Below are positions 16,869 through 26,387 of a stretch of DNA of 64,000 nt, in pieces. A model generated the notes under the pieces. It was not told the DNA's origin. It did no database searches and saw only the letters and a list, made by a program, of their open reading frames with translations. Each line of letters begins with the position of its first letter. Position 1 is the first letter of the stretch. The translations under genes and the position numbers were made by a program. The DNA is taken from contig NZ_SEWX01000001.1 in assembly GCF_004307455.1 (NCBI RefSeq), positions 1-64,000 on the forward strand, read 5' to 3'. Origin of the DNA: Aquirufa nivalisilvae. Its GTDB lineage: Bacteria; Bacteroidota; Bacteroidia; Cytophagales; Spirosomataceae.

Positions 16869-17846
16869 ATGGGACTATTCGATTTTTTTAAAAAGAAACC
16901 AGCACCACAAGAACAGGAGGAGCTGGAGGCCTTGGAGAAAGGACTAGAAAAAACCAAAGAGGGATTTCTTTCCAAAATGGGAAGAGCCGTTCTAGGCAAA
17001 TCTAAAGTGGATGAAGATGTGTTGGATGAATTAGAAGAAATTCTATTGAGTTCAGATGTCGGAGTCCCTACTACTTTAAAAATCATTGACCGAATTGAAC
17101 GTCGCGTTGAACGTGACAAATTTGTGTCTACTGAAGAACTTGATCAAGTTTTACGAGAAGAAATTGCCGCTTTATTAGAAGAAAACCAGTCGGCAGACTT
17201 ACAACATGCCTTTGCAGAACCTAAGCAAAAGCCCTATGTTATCATGGTAGTAGGTGTCAATGGTGTAGGTAAAACAACGACCATTGGAAAATTGGCTTCT
17301 CAATTTCACCAAAATGGGTTAAAGGTGATTCTTGGTGCGGCTGATACATTTCGCGCAGCAGCCGTGGATCAATTAAAATTATGGGGAGAACGAGTGGGGA
17401 TTCCTGTGATTGATCATGGAATGAATACCGACCCAGCTTCGGTTGCCTATGATGCAGTCAAGCAAGGAGTGGAAATGAATGCCGATATCGTCATCATTGA
17501 TACAGCTGGTAGATTACATACCAAAGTGAATCTGATGACTGAATTAACCAAAATCAAACGTGTTGTTCAAAAGTTCATCCCGGATGCTCCTCACGAGGTT
17601 CTTTTGGTATTAGATGGTTCTACAGGACAAAATGCATTCATTCAGGCTCAAGAATTCACAAAGGCGACTGAAGTTACTGCCTTAGCCATAACCAAATTAG
17701 ATGGCACAGCTAAAGGTGGGGTCGTGATAGGTATTTCAGACCAGTTCAAAATTCCTGTAAAATATATTGGAGTCGGAGAGAAAATATCTGATTTACAAAT
17801 ATTCAACCGCAGCACATTTGTAGATTCTTTGTTTGCAAAAAAATAG
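16869..17846 (+). CDS. ftsY: Signal recognition particle receptor FtsY
   Basis: SRP receptor GTPase that docks ribosome-nascent-chain complexes at the membrane. From the ATG at 16869 (MGLFDFFKKK) it has 325 residues: a short acidic/basic A region, the N domain, and the G domain with GVNGVGKTTT (G1), DTFRAAAVDQL, DTAGR (G3) and TKLDGTAKGG (G4). It is a short form without the long acidic extension of E. coli. It ends in a perfect palindrome shared with glnS. Confidence 0.96.
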   Translation: MGLFDFFKKKPAPQEQEELEALEKGLEKTKEGFLSKMGRAVLGKSKVDEDVLDELEEILLSSDVGVPTTLKIIDRIERRVERDKFVSTEELDQVLREEIAALLEENQSADLQHAFAEPKQKPYVIMVVGVNGVGKTTTIGKLASQFHQNGLKVILGAADTFRAAAVDQLKLWGERVGIPVIDHGMNTDPASVAYDAVKQGVEMNADIVIIDTAGRLHTKVNLMTELTKIKRVVQKFIPDAPHEVLLVLDGSTGQNAFIQAQEFTKATEVTALAITKLDGTAKGGVVIGISDQFKIPVKYIGVGEKISDLQIFNRSTFVDSLFAKK

Positions 17847-17883
17847 ATAAGAGTCGAAGCAATGCTTCGACTCTTATCTATTT
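17841..17883. terminator. Bidirectional terminator holding both stop codons
   Basis: Perfect 20-bp arms (17841-17860 and 17864-17883) with an AAT loop. The TAG stop of ftsY (17844-17846) and the TAG stop of glnS (17878-17880) lie in opposite arms. T-runs on each strand make it usable in both directions. Confidence 0.85.
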
Positions 17884-19545
17884 TTGTTGTTTGGCCCAGG
17901 TATCCTTAAGGGTTACTGTACGGTTAAATACTAAATGACCATCTTGGGTATCTTTATCCAGACAAAAGTACCCTTTACGCATAAATTGAACAGCTTTTTC
18001 AACTTGTGCTTCCTTCAAAGCAGGCTCTACATAAACTTTATCAAGCACTTGCAAAGACTCTGGATTGATGAATTTCATAAAATCATCTCCTAATTCAGAA
18101 GCATCTTCTACTATCAATAATCGATCAAATAGACGTACCTCGGCCACCTCAGCATGAGGAATAGAAACCCAATGAATAGTTCCTTTCACGTGGATCCCAG
18201 AAGTATCTTGTCCCGATTTGCTTTCTGGAATGTAGCTAGCATGAATTTCTTTGACAGTTCCATCTTCATTCAATTCAAAACTCTCGCATTGGATGATATA
18301 AGCACCCTTTAAACGAACAGATAAACCAGGACCTAGTCTAAAGAATTTTTTAGGTGGATCCACCATAAAATCTTCCCTTTCAATATATAATTCACGTGTG
18401 AATGGTACAGCTCTTTTACCTGTACTTTCATCTTCAGGATTATTTTCAATTAACAAGTCTTCCGTTTGACCTTCTGGATAATTAGTAATGACTAATTTCA
18501 CTGGATCTAATACCGCCATATAGCGATTGGCCGATTTGTTTAAGTCTTCTCGAATACAGAATTCCAACAAACTAATGTCAATGAGGTTATCACGTTTGGC
18601 AACACCGATTCTTTCACAGAAATTCTGAATGGATGCAGGTGTAAAACCCCTTCTTCGTAAAGCCGAGATGGTTGGCATTCGTGGATCATCCCAACCATGG
18701 ACAATTTTCTCATTCACCAATTGCAGGAGTTTACGCTTACTCATTACAGTGTGCGACAAATTTAACCGAGCAAATTCATATTGATGGGTAGGGAAAATCT
18801 CTAATTTTTCTATGAACCAGTCATACAGGGGGCGGTGTACATCAAACTCCAAGGTACAAATGGAGTGAGTGATACCTTCCATGGAATCAGATTGCCCATG
18901 AGCGAAATCATACATGGGGTAAATGCACCAAGCATTTCCAGTTCTATGATGTTCCACATGACGAATGCGGTACATAAACGGGTCGCGCATGTGCATATTG
19001 GGATGCGACATATCTATTTTGGCCCTCAAAACTTTAGCCCCATCAGGAAACTCACCTGCGCGCATCCGTTGAAACAAATCTAAATTTTCTGCTACAGACC
19101 GGTTACGATAAGGACTTGGAACACCAGGAGTAGTAGGTGTACCTTTTTGAGAGGCTATTTCCTCTGCAGATGAATCATCCACATAGGCCAGAGATTTTTC
19201 AATTAACTGAACTGCATATTGAAATAAAGTCTCAAAATAATCGGAGGTGTATAATTCATTTGCCCAACTAAAACCTAACCATGCCACATCCTTCTTGATG
19301 GATTCAACATATTCAGTTTCCTCAGTAATGGGATTCGTATCATCAAAACGCAAATTCGTCTTTCCTCCAAATTCTTGAGCTAAACCAAAGTTTAGGCAAA
19401 TAGACTTGGCATGGCCGATATGTAGGTATCCATTAGGTTCAGGAGGGAATCGAGTGAAAATTCCTTGAGGGTATTTTCCAGCTGCTAAATCGGCCTGAAC
19501 GATTTCTTCTAAAAAATTAAGGGATTTTGGTTTTAATTCTTCCAT
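17878..19545 (-). CDS. glnS: Glutaminyl-tRNA synthetase
   Basis: Class I aminoacyl-tRNA synthetase of 555 residues that charges tRNA-Gln. [15 protein letters not shown] (about 34-48) carries the HIGH motif and VMSKRK is the KMSKS loop. The beta-barrel anticodon domain fills the C-terminal third. Presence of GlnRS implies direct glutaminylation rather than only the GatCAB route. It is monocistronic and converges on ftsY. Confidence 0.96.
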   Translation of the reverse strand: MEELKPKSLNFLEEIVQADLAAGKYPQGIFTRFPPEPNGYLHIGHAKSICLNFGLAQEFGGKTNLRFDDTNPITEETEYVESIKKDVAWLGFSWANELYTSDYFETLFQYAVQLIEKSLAYVDDSSAEEIASQKGTPTTPGVPSPYRNRSVAENLDLFQRMRAGEFPDGAKVLRAKIDMSHPNMHMRDPFMYRIRHVEHHRTGNAWCIYPMYDFAHGQSDSMEGITHSICTLEFDVHRPLYDWFIEKLEIFPTHQYEFARLNLSHTVMSKRKLLQLVNEKIVHGWDDPRMPTISALRRRGFTPASIQNFCERIGVAKRDNLIDISLLEFCIREDLNKSANRYMAVLDPVKLVITNYPEGQTEDLLIENNPEDESTGKRAVPFTRELYIEREDFMVDPPKKFFRLGPGLSVRLKGAYIIQCESFELNEDGTVKEIHASYIPESKSGQDTSGIHVKGTIHWVSIPHAEVAEVRLFDRLLIVEDASELGDDFMKFINPESLQVLDKVYVEPALKEAQVEKAVQFMRKGYFCLDKDTQDGHLVFNRTVTLKDTWAKQQK

Positions 19546-19604
19546 TCAATATACGTTCTTGACAATTTTGTCGTTTTTAGGGTCGAAAATGATAAATTCA
19601 ATTT

Positions 19605-19612
19605 CAAAAATA
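19605..19612 (-). promoter_or_regulatory. glnS -7 element
   Basis: Minus-strand TATTTTTG matches the consensus, about 60 bp before the glnS start. No clear -33 element. Confidence 0.45.
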
Positions 19613-19793
19613 CGCAATATTTAAGCTATGCGAACAGAAAGCGGATAGAATATTCTGCTTTTCAAATTTAATTGCTCTTTTATATGCCATTTAATAAATT
19701 TCTTGCCCTACATAAGATATTTTTAATTAATTTAGTGCCTAATTCAATAGGTAGCTTTATTGTTTAATTAATCTACTCAAACTCGTTCTTAAC

Positions 19794-22286
19794 ATGATGA
19801 ACAAATTCTTCAAATTCAATTTATCCGCCATTCTAGTATTTTTGATGGCATATTCCGCCTCGGCTCAACTTATCAATGGAAAACTAGGTGATCAGACTAC
19901 ACTAGTTAAAAATGGTGAAGCAAAGGCTCTTGTTGCTTCGGGTTGCCCTGCTGGTGCTTATTTTGACTGGGGCTTTTATAAAAATGAGCCCAATGGAGGT
20001 GGTGTTACATATTATCCTATGACAGCAGATTGGGATATCGCATATGCTGGCAATGGTGTTGCTGATAATAATGTTACTGCGTTAGCATTAACCTTAGATA
20101 ATAAACCTGGAGGAAACATTCCTCCATATGTTTATGAATTAAAATGTGTTACTACTCCTGGTGGAAGTACCATTGCCCCTGGAACTATGTCTTCCAAGGT
20201 TACTATTGTAGTAGCAGATGCTAATTATGCTCCAGCAGTTTCTATGTTGGATGGAAGTATTGTTTGTGGCGACATCAATGACCCTAATTCGGGATCTATT
20301 TCATTAAAGGCTACAGGTTGCCCAGATGGAACTCTATGGTATTTACCTGTAGGAAACAAAACGGTTGAAATTGCCAATTGGGATGCTATTAAAATTTCTG
20401 GTGCAGATTATATCACAGGTAGATATAGCGTAAGTTGTATTATCAATTATTCATTGAATTCAGCTGCATTACCTCCAGACCCGTCTACCCCTCCAACCAA
20501 TGTTCCAATGAAAACATATTCCAAAGCTGCAGGGTATGATGTAAGAAAGGGCTATGCTGTTCCTACCGTATTTGTTAACAGCGTAAAAAGTGTTTTACCA
20601 GATAATGATACTAAAGAAGTTTGCCAAGGAACATTGGTAGATTTGGGTATTTATACGAATCCAGAAAGAAACAATACATTGAATTTCAGTCAGTATAGCC
20701 AATATTTCGAATTCCAATGGTTCGGAAAAGATGAATACAAGCCTTCTGACAATTTTGGTGCGGATCGTTTCAATGCAACAGGTCAATCAACGGGTGTATT
20801 AACAGCCATTGCTGAGAGAAAATCGGTTTTATATTATGTGAAAATAACAGACAAGGCTGGAGTATGTGGTTCTAAGGAATCCAACCAAGTTCGTATTACT
20901 TATGTAGAATTACCTAAGCCTGGTCCTATCACTGGAAATTTAGGTTATTGCATCGAAGGCTCTACGGCTTTAAAAGTGGATTCAGCTTCTTTGGTACTTA
21001 ACAAAGGTTATTTGTGGGCTGCTAATGGAACTCCAACGAAACCATCTAAATTCCGTTGGTATGTAGACGGAGTTGAAACAGCTGCGTTGGGTAACTTATC
21101 TAGCATTATTTTCAAACAGAATGCAAAAGTAAAAGTGGACTATGTATCTAACTACAACTGCCCATCTCCTGCTTCTGATGAAGTTACTATCAAGAACTAC
21201 GACAAGCCAGTTACTCCAACAATCACTGCCTTAAAACCAGCGAATGGTTCATTAGTAACAGCTTCTACTGTTGGTTTCTGCGAAGGAACTCCAATTGCAG
21301 GTCAACTTCAAGCTTCTTCTTTACCTAATGGTGAAGCTACTAAATGGGAATGGAGTAATGCATTAACAACAAGCTTAATTGATTACAATAAAGTTGGTTT
21401 CTACACAGTAAAAACCATCAATGCAAATGGATGTTATTCTGAATCTTCTGCTGCAGTTGAAGTAAAAGTGTTAGCTCTTCCTGCTGCACCAACTATTACA
21501 GCTGGTGGCGCAACTACATTCTGCGCTAGAAAAGATGATGACTACAGTGCATTCAATGCAGTAACTTTAACAGCATCTACTTCAAATAGTATTGTTAATT
21601 GGTATGGAAATGCGAATACATCTCTTTCTACTTTGAAAGTATTTGAAGGTGTTAAAACTTCTGATACATACTACACTAGAGCAACAGATATCTACGGATG
21701 TATCTCTCCTGCTTCTAATAAGATTAAAGTAAGTGTTCAACAAAATCCAGTTGCTTCTGATGCTAGAATTGTGAAAGAAGGAGTTTATACTTTAAAAGCA
21801 TTAAACTTCCCAGCTACCGTTACAGGTGGTACTGCTAGTGATTATGAGTGGAAATTCGGAACGACAGCACTTCCTTCAAAAAGCTACATCACGAAAGTGA
21901 AAACAAACGGAGATTACAGTGTTAGAAGAAAGTATTTGTATGCTATCGATGGTTTCCCATTAACTTGCTACACTGACTTTACTAAATATACATACACTTT
22001 AGATCCAGAATTTAATGGAGTTGCTATCTTCCCTAACCCAGTGACTAAGCCAGATGTTGACGGAGTTAACATTCAAATCTTAGATGATTGGACTAATGCA
22101 GTAGTTACTTTATATGACATGGTAGGTCGTCCAGTATATTCAGGAAAAATTCCAGCTTTAAATGCTGCTAACCCTGAGCCTACTAACATCCTTAAGTTGC
22201 CAGGATTAGGAAACGGTATTTACATCGTAACAATCACTGCTGACAACAGCAAGTCTTATACTGGTAAAATTATCGTAAGTAAATAA
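19794..22286 (+). CDS. Secreted protein with type IX sorting domain
   Basis: An 830-residue protein with a signal peptide (about 1-25, ending SASAQ) and a C-terminal type A sorting domain of about 85 residues (VAIFPNPV, then LYDMVGRPVYSG, LGNGIYIVTI, TGKIIVSK). The middle is a row of Ig-like beta-sandwich segments with Cys pairs and many Tyr, Asn and Thr; no enzyme motif was seen. It should be exported by the Sec system, moved across the outer membrane by the T9SS, and cut by PorU, also in this window. Exact function unknown; adhesin or surface matrix is a guess. A weak -7 (TAGCTTTA, 19752) lies upstream; a terminator follows. Confidence 0.85.
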   Translation: MMNKFFKFNLSAILVFLMAYSASAQLINGKLGDQTTLVKNGEAKALVASGCPAGAYFDWGFYKNEPNGGGVTYYPMTADWDIAYAGNGVADNNVTALALTLDNKPGGNIPPYVYELKCVTTPGGSTIAPGTMSSKVTIVVADANYAPAVSMLDGSIVCGDINDPNSGSISLKATGCPDGTLWYLPVGNKTVEIANWDAIKISGADYITGRYSVSCIINYSLNSAALPPDPSTPPTNVPMKTYSKAAGYDVRKGYAVPTVFVNSVKSVLPDNDTKEVCQGTLVDLGIYTNPERNNTLNFSQYSQYFEFQWFGKDEYKPSDNFGADRFNATGQSTGVLTAIAERKSVLYYVKITDKAGVCGSKESNQVRITYVELPKPGPITGNLGYCIEGSTALKVDSASLVLNKGYLWAANGTPTKPSKFRWYVDGVETAALGNLSSIIFKQNAKVKVDYVSNYNCPSPASDEVTIKNYDKPVTPTITALKPANGSLVTASTVGFCEGTPIAGQLQASSLPNGEATKWEWSNALTTSLIDYNKVGFYTVKTINANGCYSESSAAVEVKVLALPAAPTITAGGATTFCARKDDDYSAFNAVTLTASTSNSIVNWYGNANTSLSTLKVFEGVKTSDTYYTRATDIYGCISPASNKIKVSVQQNPVASDARIVKEGVYTLKALNFPATVTGGTASDYEWKFGTTALPSKSYITKVKTNGDYSVRRKYLYAIDGFPLTCYTDFTKYTYTLDPEFNGVAIFPNPVTKPDVDGVNIQILDDWTNAVVTLYDMVGRPVYSGKIPALNAANPEPTNILKLPGLGNGIYIVTITADNSKSYTGKIIVSK

Positions 22287-22304
22287 GATTTTGAACTTTA
22301 TTAG

Positions 22305-22335
22305 AAGCCTCTCGTTTACTCGGGAGGCTTTTTTT
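22305..22335 (+). terminator. Terminator after the T9SS cargo gene
   Basis: AAGCCTCTCG (22305-22314), TTTACT loop, CGGGAGGCTT (22321-22330, one mismatch) and a T-run that ends 5 bp before the next ATG. No promoter is visible between it and that gene, so partial read-through is likely. Confidence 0.8.
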
Positions 22336-22340
22336 ATGCC

Positions 22341-23390
22341 ATGAAAATACGATCGCTCCTTCTTGTTTTATGCTTGTTTCTTAATCATGCATCCTATGCC
22401 CAATGGGTTAATATTCCATTACAGACAAAGGCTTCATTCCGGGCGATTAGAAGCCATAAAAATCAAATTTGGATTGGAGGCACACAAGGAACGGTTGTCT
22501 ATTCTCTAGATAAAGGAATGACTTGGCATGAGCAACAAGTTCCAACTGCCGAAAAACTTGATTTTAGAGATTTAGCTGTAATCAATAAGCAGAGAATATT
22601 ACTAATGAGTGCAGGACCTGCGGATAAAGGTGCTGCCAAATTATTTTTAAGTAAAGACCAAGGGCAAACTTGGAATCTACTATTTGAGAAAAAATCGGGA
22701 CCCTACTTCTTTGATGCCATAGCTTGGAATTACAAAAAAAACGAAGGCGTCATGTTATCCGACCCCATGAATGGCCAGTTCCCTTTGTTTAAAATCAAAG
22801 CAAATGGAGAACAAGTAGAAGACATACTGATAACATCCTTTCCTACTTTATTTGCGAGAGAAGCTGCTTTTGCTGCTAGTGGATCATCATTACTTTGGAT
22901 CAATCGAAAATTAAATATTGTGACAGGAGGATCAACCCAAGCTAGAATCTTACAAAGTCAAGACGAGACTCTTACTAAATTCCAGTCAATGTCCCAAAGT
23001 ACACCTGCTGATAGCAGTAGTGGATTCTTTTCTATTGGTGCCAGGAATAAAAGCCATTATTGGGTAGTTGGAGGAAACTACCTTCATCTGAATGAAAACA
23101 AAATAGGGATATTAGAAAGCAGAGATGCTGGATTAACTTGGGAGAACCTCAAGGATTATCCAAAATTCTATATGGAAAAAGCAATATGGACAGGTAAGTA
23201 TTGGGTTGTAGTAGGACCATCTCAAAGTGCTGCGTACGAACCTAAATCAAAAAAGTGGATTTCGCTTGGCGAAACCCACTTTCATAATATCATACTATAC
23301 AATAAACAACTAATTGCAGTAGGCTCAAAAGGCACATTGTCTAAAATGTCCTTAGCCGAATTAGACCTATTATTTCTTCCTAAAAAATAA
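22341..23390 (+). CDS. Exported beta-propeller protein with Asp-box repeats
   Basis: A 349-residue protein with a signal peptide (about 1-20, ending SYAQ). Three Asp-box motifs of the form S-x-D-x-G-x-T-W occur (SLDKGMTW near 55, SKDQGQTW near 105, SRDAGLTW near 260), typical of BNR / Ycf48-like propellers. No sorting domain or enzyme motif was seen. It starts 5 bp after the T-tract of a terminator and probably depends on read-through from the T9SS cargo gene. Its 3' end overlaps der by 21 bp antisense; both proteins end in Lys-Lys from the same A/T-rich bases. Confidence 0.75.
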   Translation: MKIRSLLLVLCLFLNHASYAQWVNIPLQTKASFRAIRSHKNQIWIGGTQGTVVYSLDKGMTWHEQQVPTAEKLDFRDLAVINKQRILLMSAGPADKGAAKLFLSKDQGQTWNLLFEKKSGPYFFDAIAWNYKKNEGVMLSDPMNGQFPLFKIKANGEQVEDILITSFPTLFAREAAFAASGSSLLWINRKLNIVTGGSTQARILQSQDETLTKFQSMSQSTPADSSSGFFSIGARNKSHYWVVGGNYLHLNENKIGILESRDAGLTWENLKDYPKFYMEKAIWTGKYWVVVGPSQSAAYEPKSKKWISLGETHFHNIILYNKQLIAVGSKGTLSKMSLAELDLLFLPKK

Positions 23391-24692
23391 TGAAATAGGT
23401 GTTCCTTCTAATTTGAATGCCTTACGCATTTGATTCTCCAAATACCGTTCATAGCTTTCCTTAATATATTGAGGTAAGTTACAGAAGAAAATAAAAGTAG
23501 GATAAGGTGTCGATACTTGCGTACAATACTTAATTTTGATGTATTTACCTTTCCAAGCTGGAGGTGGATAATTATTAATTACCTCCAACATCACATCATT
23601 TAATTTAGATGTAGCTATTTTCTGAGAACGGTTCTCAAATACTTCTAACATTTTTTCGACCACCTGGAAAATACGTTTCTTTTCCATGACCGAAGTAAAT
23701 ATCACTGGCATATAATTGATCGGCGCTAAACGCTCTTTAATCGCATTTTCCAGCTTAATAGCCGTATTAGTGTCCTTTGCCACCAAGTCCCATTTATTCA
23801 CCATCAGAACGATCCCTTTCTTAGCTTTATCCGCCATACTGATGATGTTCATATCTTGGGCTTCTAGACCAGTATTGAAATCAATGGTAGTAGCATCTAC
23901 TAAAATAATCGCCAAATCGCATTCTTCCATAGCCTTGATTGAACGCAATACAGAGTAATACTCTATATTATCATCAATCTTGGCTTTTCTACGAATACCG
24001 GCTGTATCAGTAATAATGAAATCCTTACCATACAATGTATAACGATTCTGAATGGCATCACGAGTGGTCCCTGCTAAATCAGTAACAATGGAGCGTTCAC
24101 GACCAAGCAATGCATTTAAGAAAGATGATTTCCCAACATTAGGTCTACCTAAGATAGCAACACGAGGCACGCCAGCTTCTGGATTTTCGACACCTTCTTC
24201 TTTAAAATGAGAAACCATTAGATCCAACATATCCCCTGTTCCACTTCCACTTTCAGCAGCTATAGCATATGGATCCCCAAGTCCTAATTCATAGAATTCC
24301 GCAGCAACAAAAGCCTTATCATGCGTATCAGCTTTGTTAGCTACAATAATCACTGGCTTCTTTGATTTACGCAATACCTTGGCAAAGTCCTTATCTAAAT
24401 CCGTTAACCCAACTTGGCAATCAACTACGAATAATAGTACATCTGCCTCTTCCATGGCCATCTCCACTTGTTCACGGATGGCTCCTTCAAACATATCTTC
24501 AGAACCATGTACATAACCACCTGTATCGATTACAGTAAAAAACTTACCCGTCCACTGACCATAGCCATAATGGCGATCCCGAGTAACCCCAGACACATTG
24601 TCCATGATTGCCTTTTTTTGCTCAATCAATCGATTAAACAAGGTCGACTTTCCTACATTGGGACGACCAACAATTGCTACTATATTTGACAT
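23370..24692 (-). CDS. der: Ribosome assembly GTPase Der (EngA)
   Basis: Double-Era-domain GTPase needed for 50S maturation. From the ATG at 24692 (MSNIVAIVG) it has 440 residues. Two P-loops, GRPNVGKSTLFN (about 9-20) and GRPNVGKSSFLN (about 180-191), two DTAG/DTGG motifs, and NKAD and NKWD specify guanine; the C-terminal KH-like domain ends in FFRKK. It starts 10 bp after era, forming an era-der operon common in Bacteroidota. Confidence 0.96.
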   Translation of the reverse strand: MSNIVAIVGRPNVGKSTLFNRLIEQKKAIMDNVSGVTRDRHYGYGQWTGKFFTVIDTGGYVHGSEDMFEGAIREQVEMAMEEADVLLFVVDCQVGLTDLDKDFAKVLRKSKKPVIIVANKADTHDKAFVAAEFYELGLGDPYAIAAESGSGTGDMLDLMVSHFKEEGVENPEAGVPRVAILGRPNVGKSSFLNALLGRERSIVTDLAGTTRDAIQNRYTLYGKDFIITDTAGIRRKAKIDDNIEYYSVLRSIKAMEECDLAIILVDATTIDFNTGLEAQDMNIISMADKAKKGIVLMVNKWDLVAKDTNTAIKLENAIKERLAPINYMPVIFTSVMEKKRIFQVVEKMLEVFENRSQKIATSKLNDVMLEVINNYPPPAWKGKYIKIKYCTQVSTPYPTFIFFCNLPQYIKESYERYLENQMRKAFKLEGTPISLFFRKK

Positions 24693-24702
24693 GTTATTAA
24701 AA

Positions 24703-25605
24703 TTAATCGAGCGAATACCCGAATGAACGCAATTTATCAGCCTTTGCACGCCAATCTGGCTCCACTTTGATAAATTGCTCTAAAAATACTTTTTTACCAA
24801 AAAATTTCTCCAAATCTTGGCGGGCTTCAATCCCTACTTTTTTGATACTTTCTCCCTTATGCCCAATTAAAATGGCACGCTGTGAGACGCGTTCTACATA
24901 AATCTCAGTGGCGATTCGTAAAATAGTAGGCTCATCTTTAAAAGATGTAACTACTACTTCACAAGAATAAGGAATCTCCTTCTTGTAATTCATGAATATC
25001 TTTTCTCGGATAATTTCCGATGCAAAAAACTTTTCGGGCTTATCTGTTAATTCTTCCGGATCGAAAAACGGAGGATGAACAGGCAATTTGGCTACAATAT
25101 GTTCAAAGATTTGATCTAAATGCACTGATTCCAAAGCAGAAATAGGCAAAATAGGCTTATCAGGAAATATTTGTCGCCAGTAATCCAACCGTTCCTGAAG
25201 CTTTTCAGTTCCGACTAAATCAATTTTATTCAATAAAACTAAAATGGGAGTATCTGTATGATCCTTCCAATTCGTCAAAAATTCTAAATCTTCATATTCG
25301 TCAAATACATCAGTTACATATAATACGACGTCTGCATCCTCCAATGAACTTTTTACAAACTGCATCATTGATTTATGCAATTCATACTTGGGCATCAAAA
25401 CCCCAGGTGTATCTGAATAGACAATTTGATAAGGTGTACCTTCATATTCCCCATTCAACATCCCTAAAATGCGATGTCTGGTGGTTTGGGCCTTAGAACT
25501 CACAATCGACAATCGCTCACCTACCAAGGCATTCATTAAGGTACTTTTACCGACATTCGGCTTACCTATAATACTAATAAATCCAGATTTGTGAGGAGAT
25601 GCCAT
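24703..25605 (-). CDS. era: Ribosome assembly GTPase Era
   Basis: GTPase that binds the 3' end of 16S rRNA during 30S assembly. From the ATG at 25605 (MASPHKSGFISIIG) it has 300 residues: P-loop GKPNVGKSTLMN, the effector region SSKAQTTRHRILG, DTPG, NKID, and the C-terminal KH domain (ILIGHKGESIKKVGIEAR). An upstream in-frame ATG at 25620 would add five residues. The era promoter is back-to-back with that of the initiator tRNA gene. Confidence 0.96.
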   Translation of the reverse strand: MASPHKSGFISIIGKPNVGKSTLMNALVGERLSIVSSKAQTTRHRILGMLNGEYEGTPYQIVYSDTPGVLMPKYELHKSMMQFVKSSLEDADVVLYVTDVFDEYEDLEFLTNWKDHTDTPILVLLNKIDLVGTEKLQERLDYWRQIFPDKPILPISALESVHLDQIFEHIVAKLPVHPPFFDPEELTDKPEKFFASEIIREKIFMNYKKEIPYSCEVVVTSFKDEPTILRIATEIYVERVSQRAILIGHKGESIKKVGIEARQDLEKFFGKKVFLEQFIKVEPDWRAKADKLRSFGYSLD

Positions 25606-25649
25606 ATGAAAAAAACACACCCTATTTATTGGGAATGAATATTAAAATA

Positions 25650-25657
25650 CAAAGATA
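25650..25657 (-). promoter_or_regulatory. era-der -7 element
   Basis: Minus-strand TATCTTTG matches TAnnTTTG, about 45 bp before the era start. It lies beside the -33 element of the divergent tRNA promoter, so the two promoters overlap. Confidence 0.6.
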
Positions 25658-25658
25658 C

Positions 25659-25689
25659 TTGTTTTTCTCGACAAAACCCTGCATCTTTG
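25659..25689 (+). promoter_or_regulatory. Initiator tRNA promoter
   Basis: TTG (25659-25661), a 20-bp spacer and CATCTTTG (25682-25689). The -7 and start region share 17 identical bases with the promoter at the left edge of the window. Confidence 0.65.
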
Positions 25690-25702
25690 CACTCCGATAT
25701 AT

Positions 25703-25775
<73 letters not shown>

Positions 25776-25780
25776 CAAGT

Positions 25781-25816
25781 AAAAAGGCAAATCTTTATGG
25801 TTTGCCTTTTTTATTT
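25781..25816 (+). terminator. Terminator of the initiator tRNA gene
   Basis: AAAAAGGCAAA (25781-25791), a 9-nt loop, TTTGCCTTTTT (25801-25811), then TTATTT, just past the tRNA 3' end. Confidence 0.8.
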
Positions 25817-25817
25817 A

Positions 25818-26000
25818 AGGTGCCTTCAAGAACCTAAAAGACCTTAAATAAATTTACTATTCAAAGTTCAAATATCTGATGTTGCCAAAGAGACTTTAAA
25901 GATTTTACAACAACAATACAGTTCAAGTACCCAAGGTTCTCGAATACACAAGATAAAATCATCCACAAAATTCATGTGCCGTAGGTTCTCGAAGGCACGG
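25818..26000. repeat. Imperfect inverted repeats, REP- or MITE-like
   Basis: AGGTGCCTTCAAGAACCT (25818-25835) and AGGTTCTCGAAGGCACGG (25983-26000) are inverted copies matching at 15 of 18 positions. A third partial copy AAGGTTCTCGAA is at 25933-25944. The right copy can fold as GTGCC (25976-25980) with GGCAC (25994-25998). No coding sequence lies between. A decayed non-autonomous element or REP-like sequence is my inference. Confidence 0.45.
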
Positions 26001-26287
26001 CCTCAAAAATTAAATAGCTCATAAAAAATATTTTTTAGCCCTATTTCTCCGTTATTATATTGCCAATTTAAGATTCATTTGATGTACTGCTTGTACTGAT
26101 GGATGAATGTATTTTACGGCAGAATAAAAACAATCTACAGTTAAAACGACATTAAATATTGCCCTAAGAATTGATAGTGTTTAGTTTACGGAAGTATTGG
26201 CAATTTGCCTCTATGTGCCTCATTTTCAACACATAGTAATTATCAATAAAAAATAACCTAATTATATGTATGCTAAAAAAATAATGG

Positions 26288-26318
26288 TTTACCACTTAAA
26301 ATGATTATTTACCACTTA
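26288..26318 (+). promoter_or_regulatory. Paired direct repeats, probable LytTR binding site
   Basis: TTTACCACTTA occurs at 26288-26298 and again at 26308-26318, exactly 20 bp apart, so on the same face of the helix. LytTR regulators such as AgrA bind two direct repeats about two turns apart. The second repeat continues into CACTTA-G-TAAGTG (26313-26325), a short palindrome. It lies 70-100 bp before the LytTR gene, suggesting autoregulation. Confidence 0.55.
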
Positions 26319-26387
26319 GTAAGTGCAGGACAGATAATCACAGTTTGTTGAGTAAATTTACGTTACCTATTTAACAATAATCAACCT

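Larger units (their letters stand above)
25817..26387. other. Gene-free region before the LytTR gene
   Basis: About 570 bp without a credible gene. It holds inverted copies of an AGGTTCTxGAAGGCAC element (25818-26000), AT-rich sequence, and paired direct repeats close to the LytTR gene (26288-26318). It may be the remnant of a small repeat element plus a regulatory region. Confidence 0.6.
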
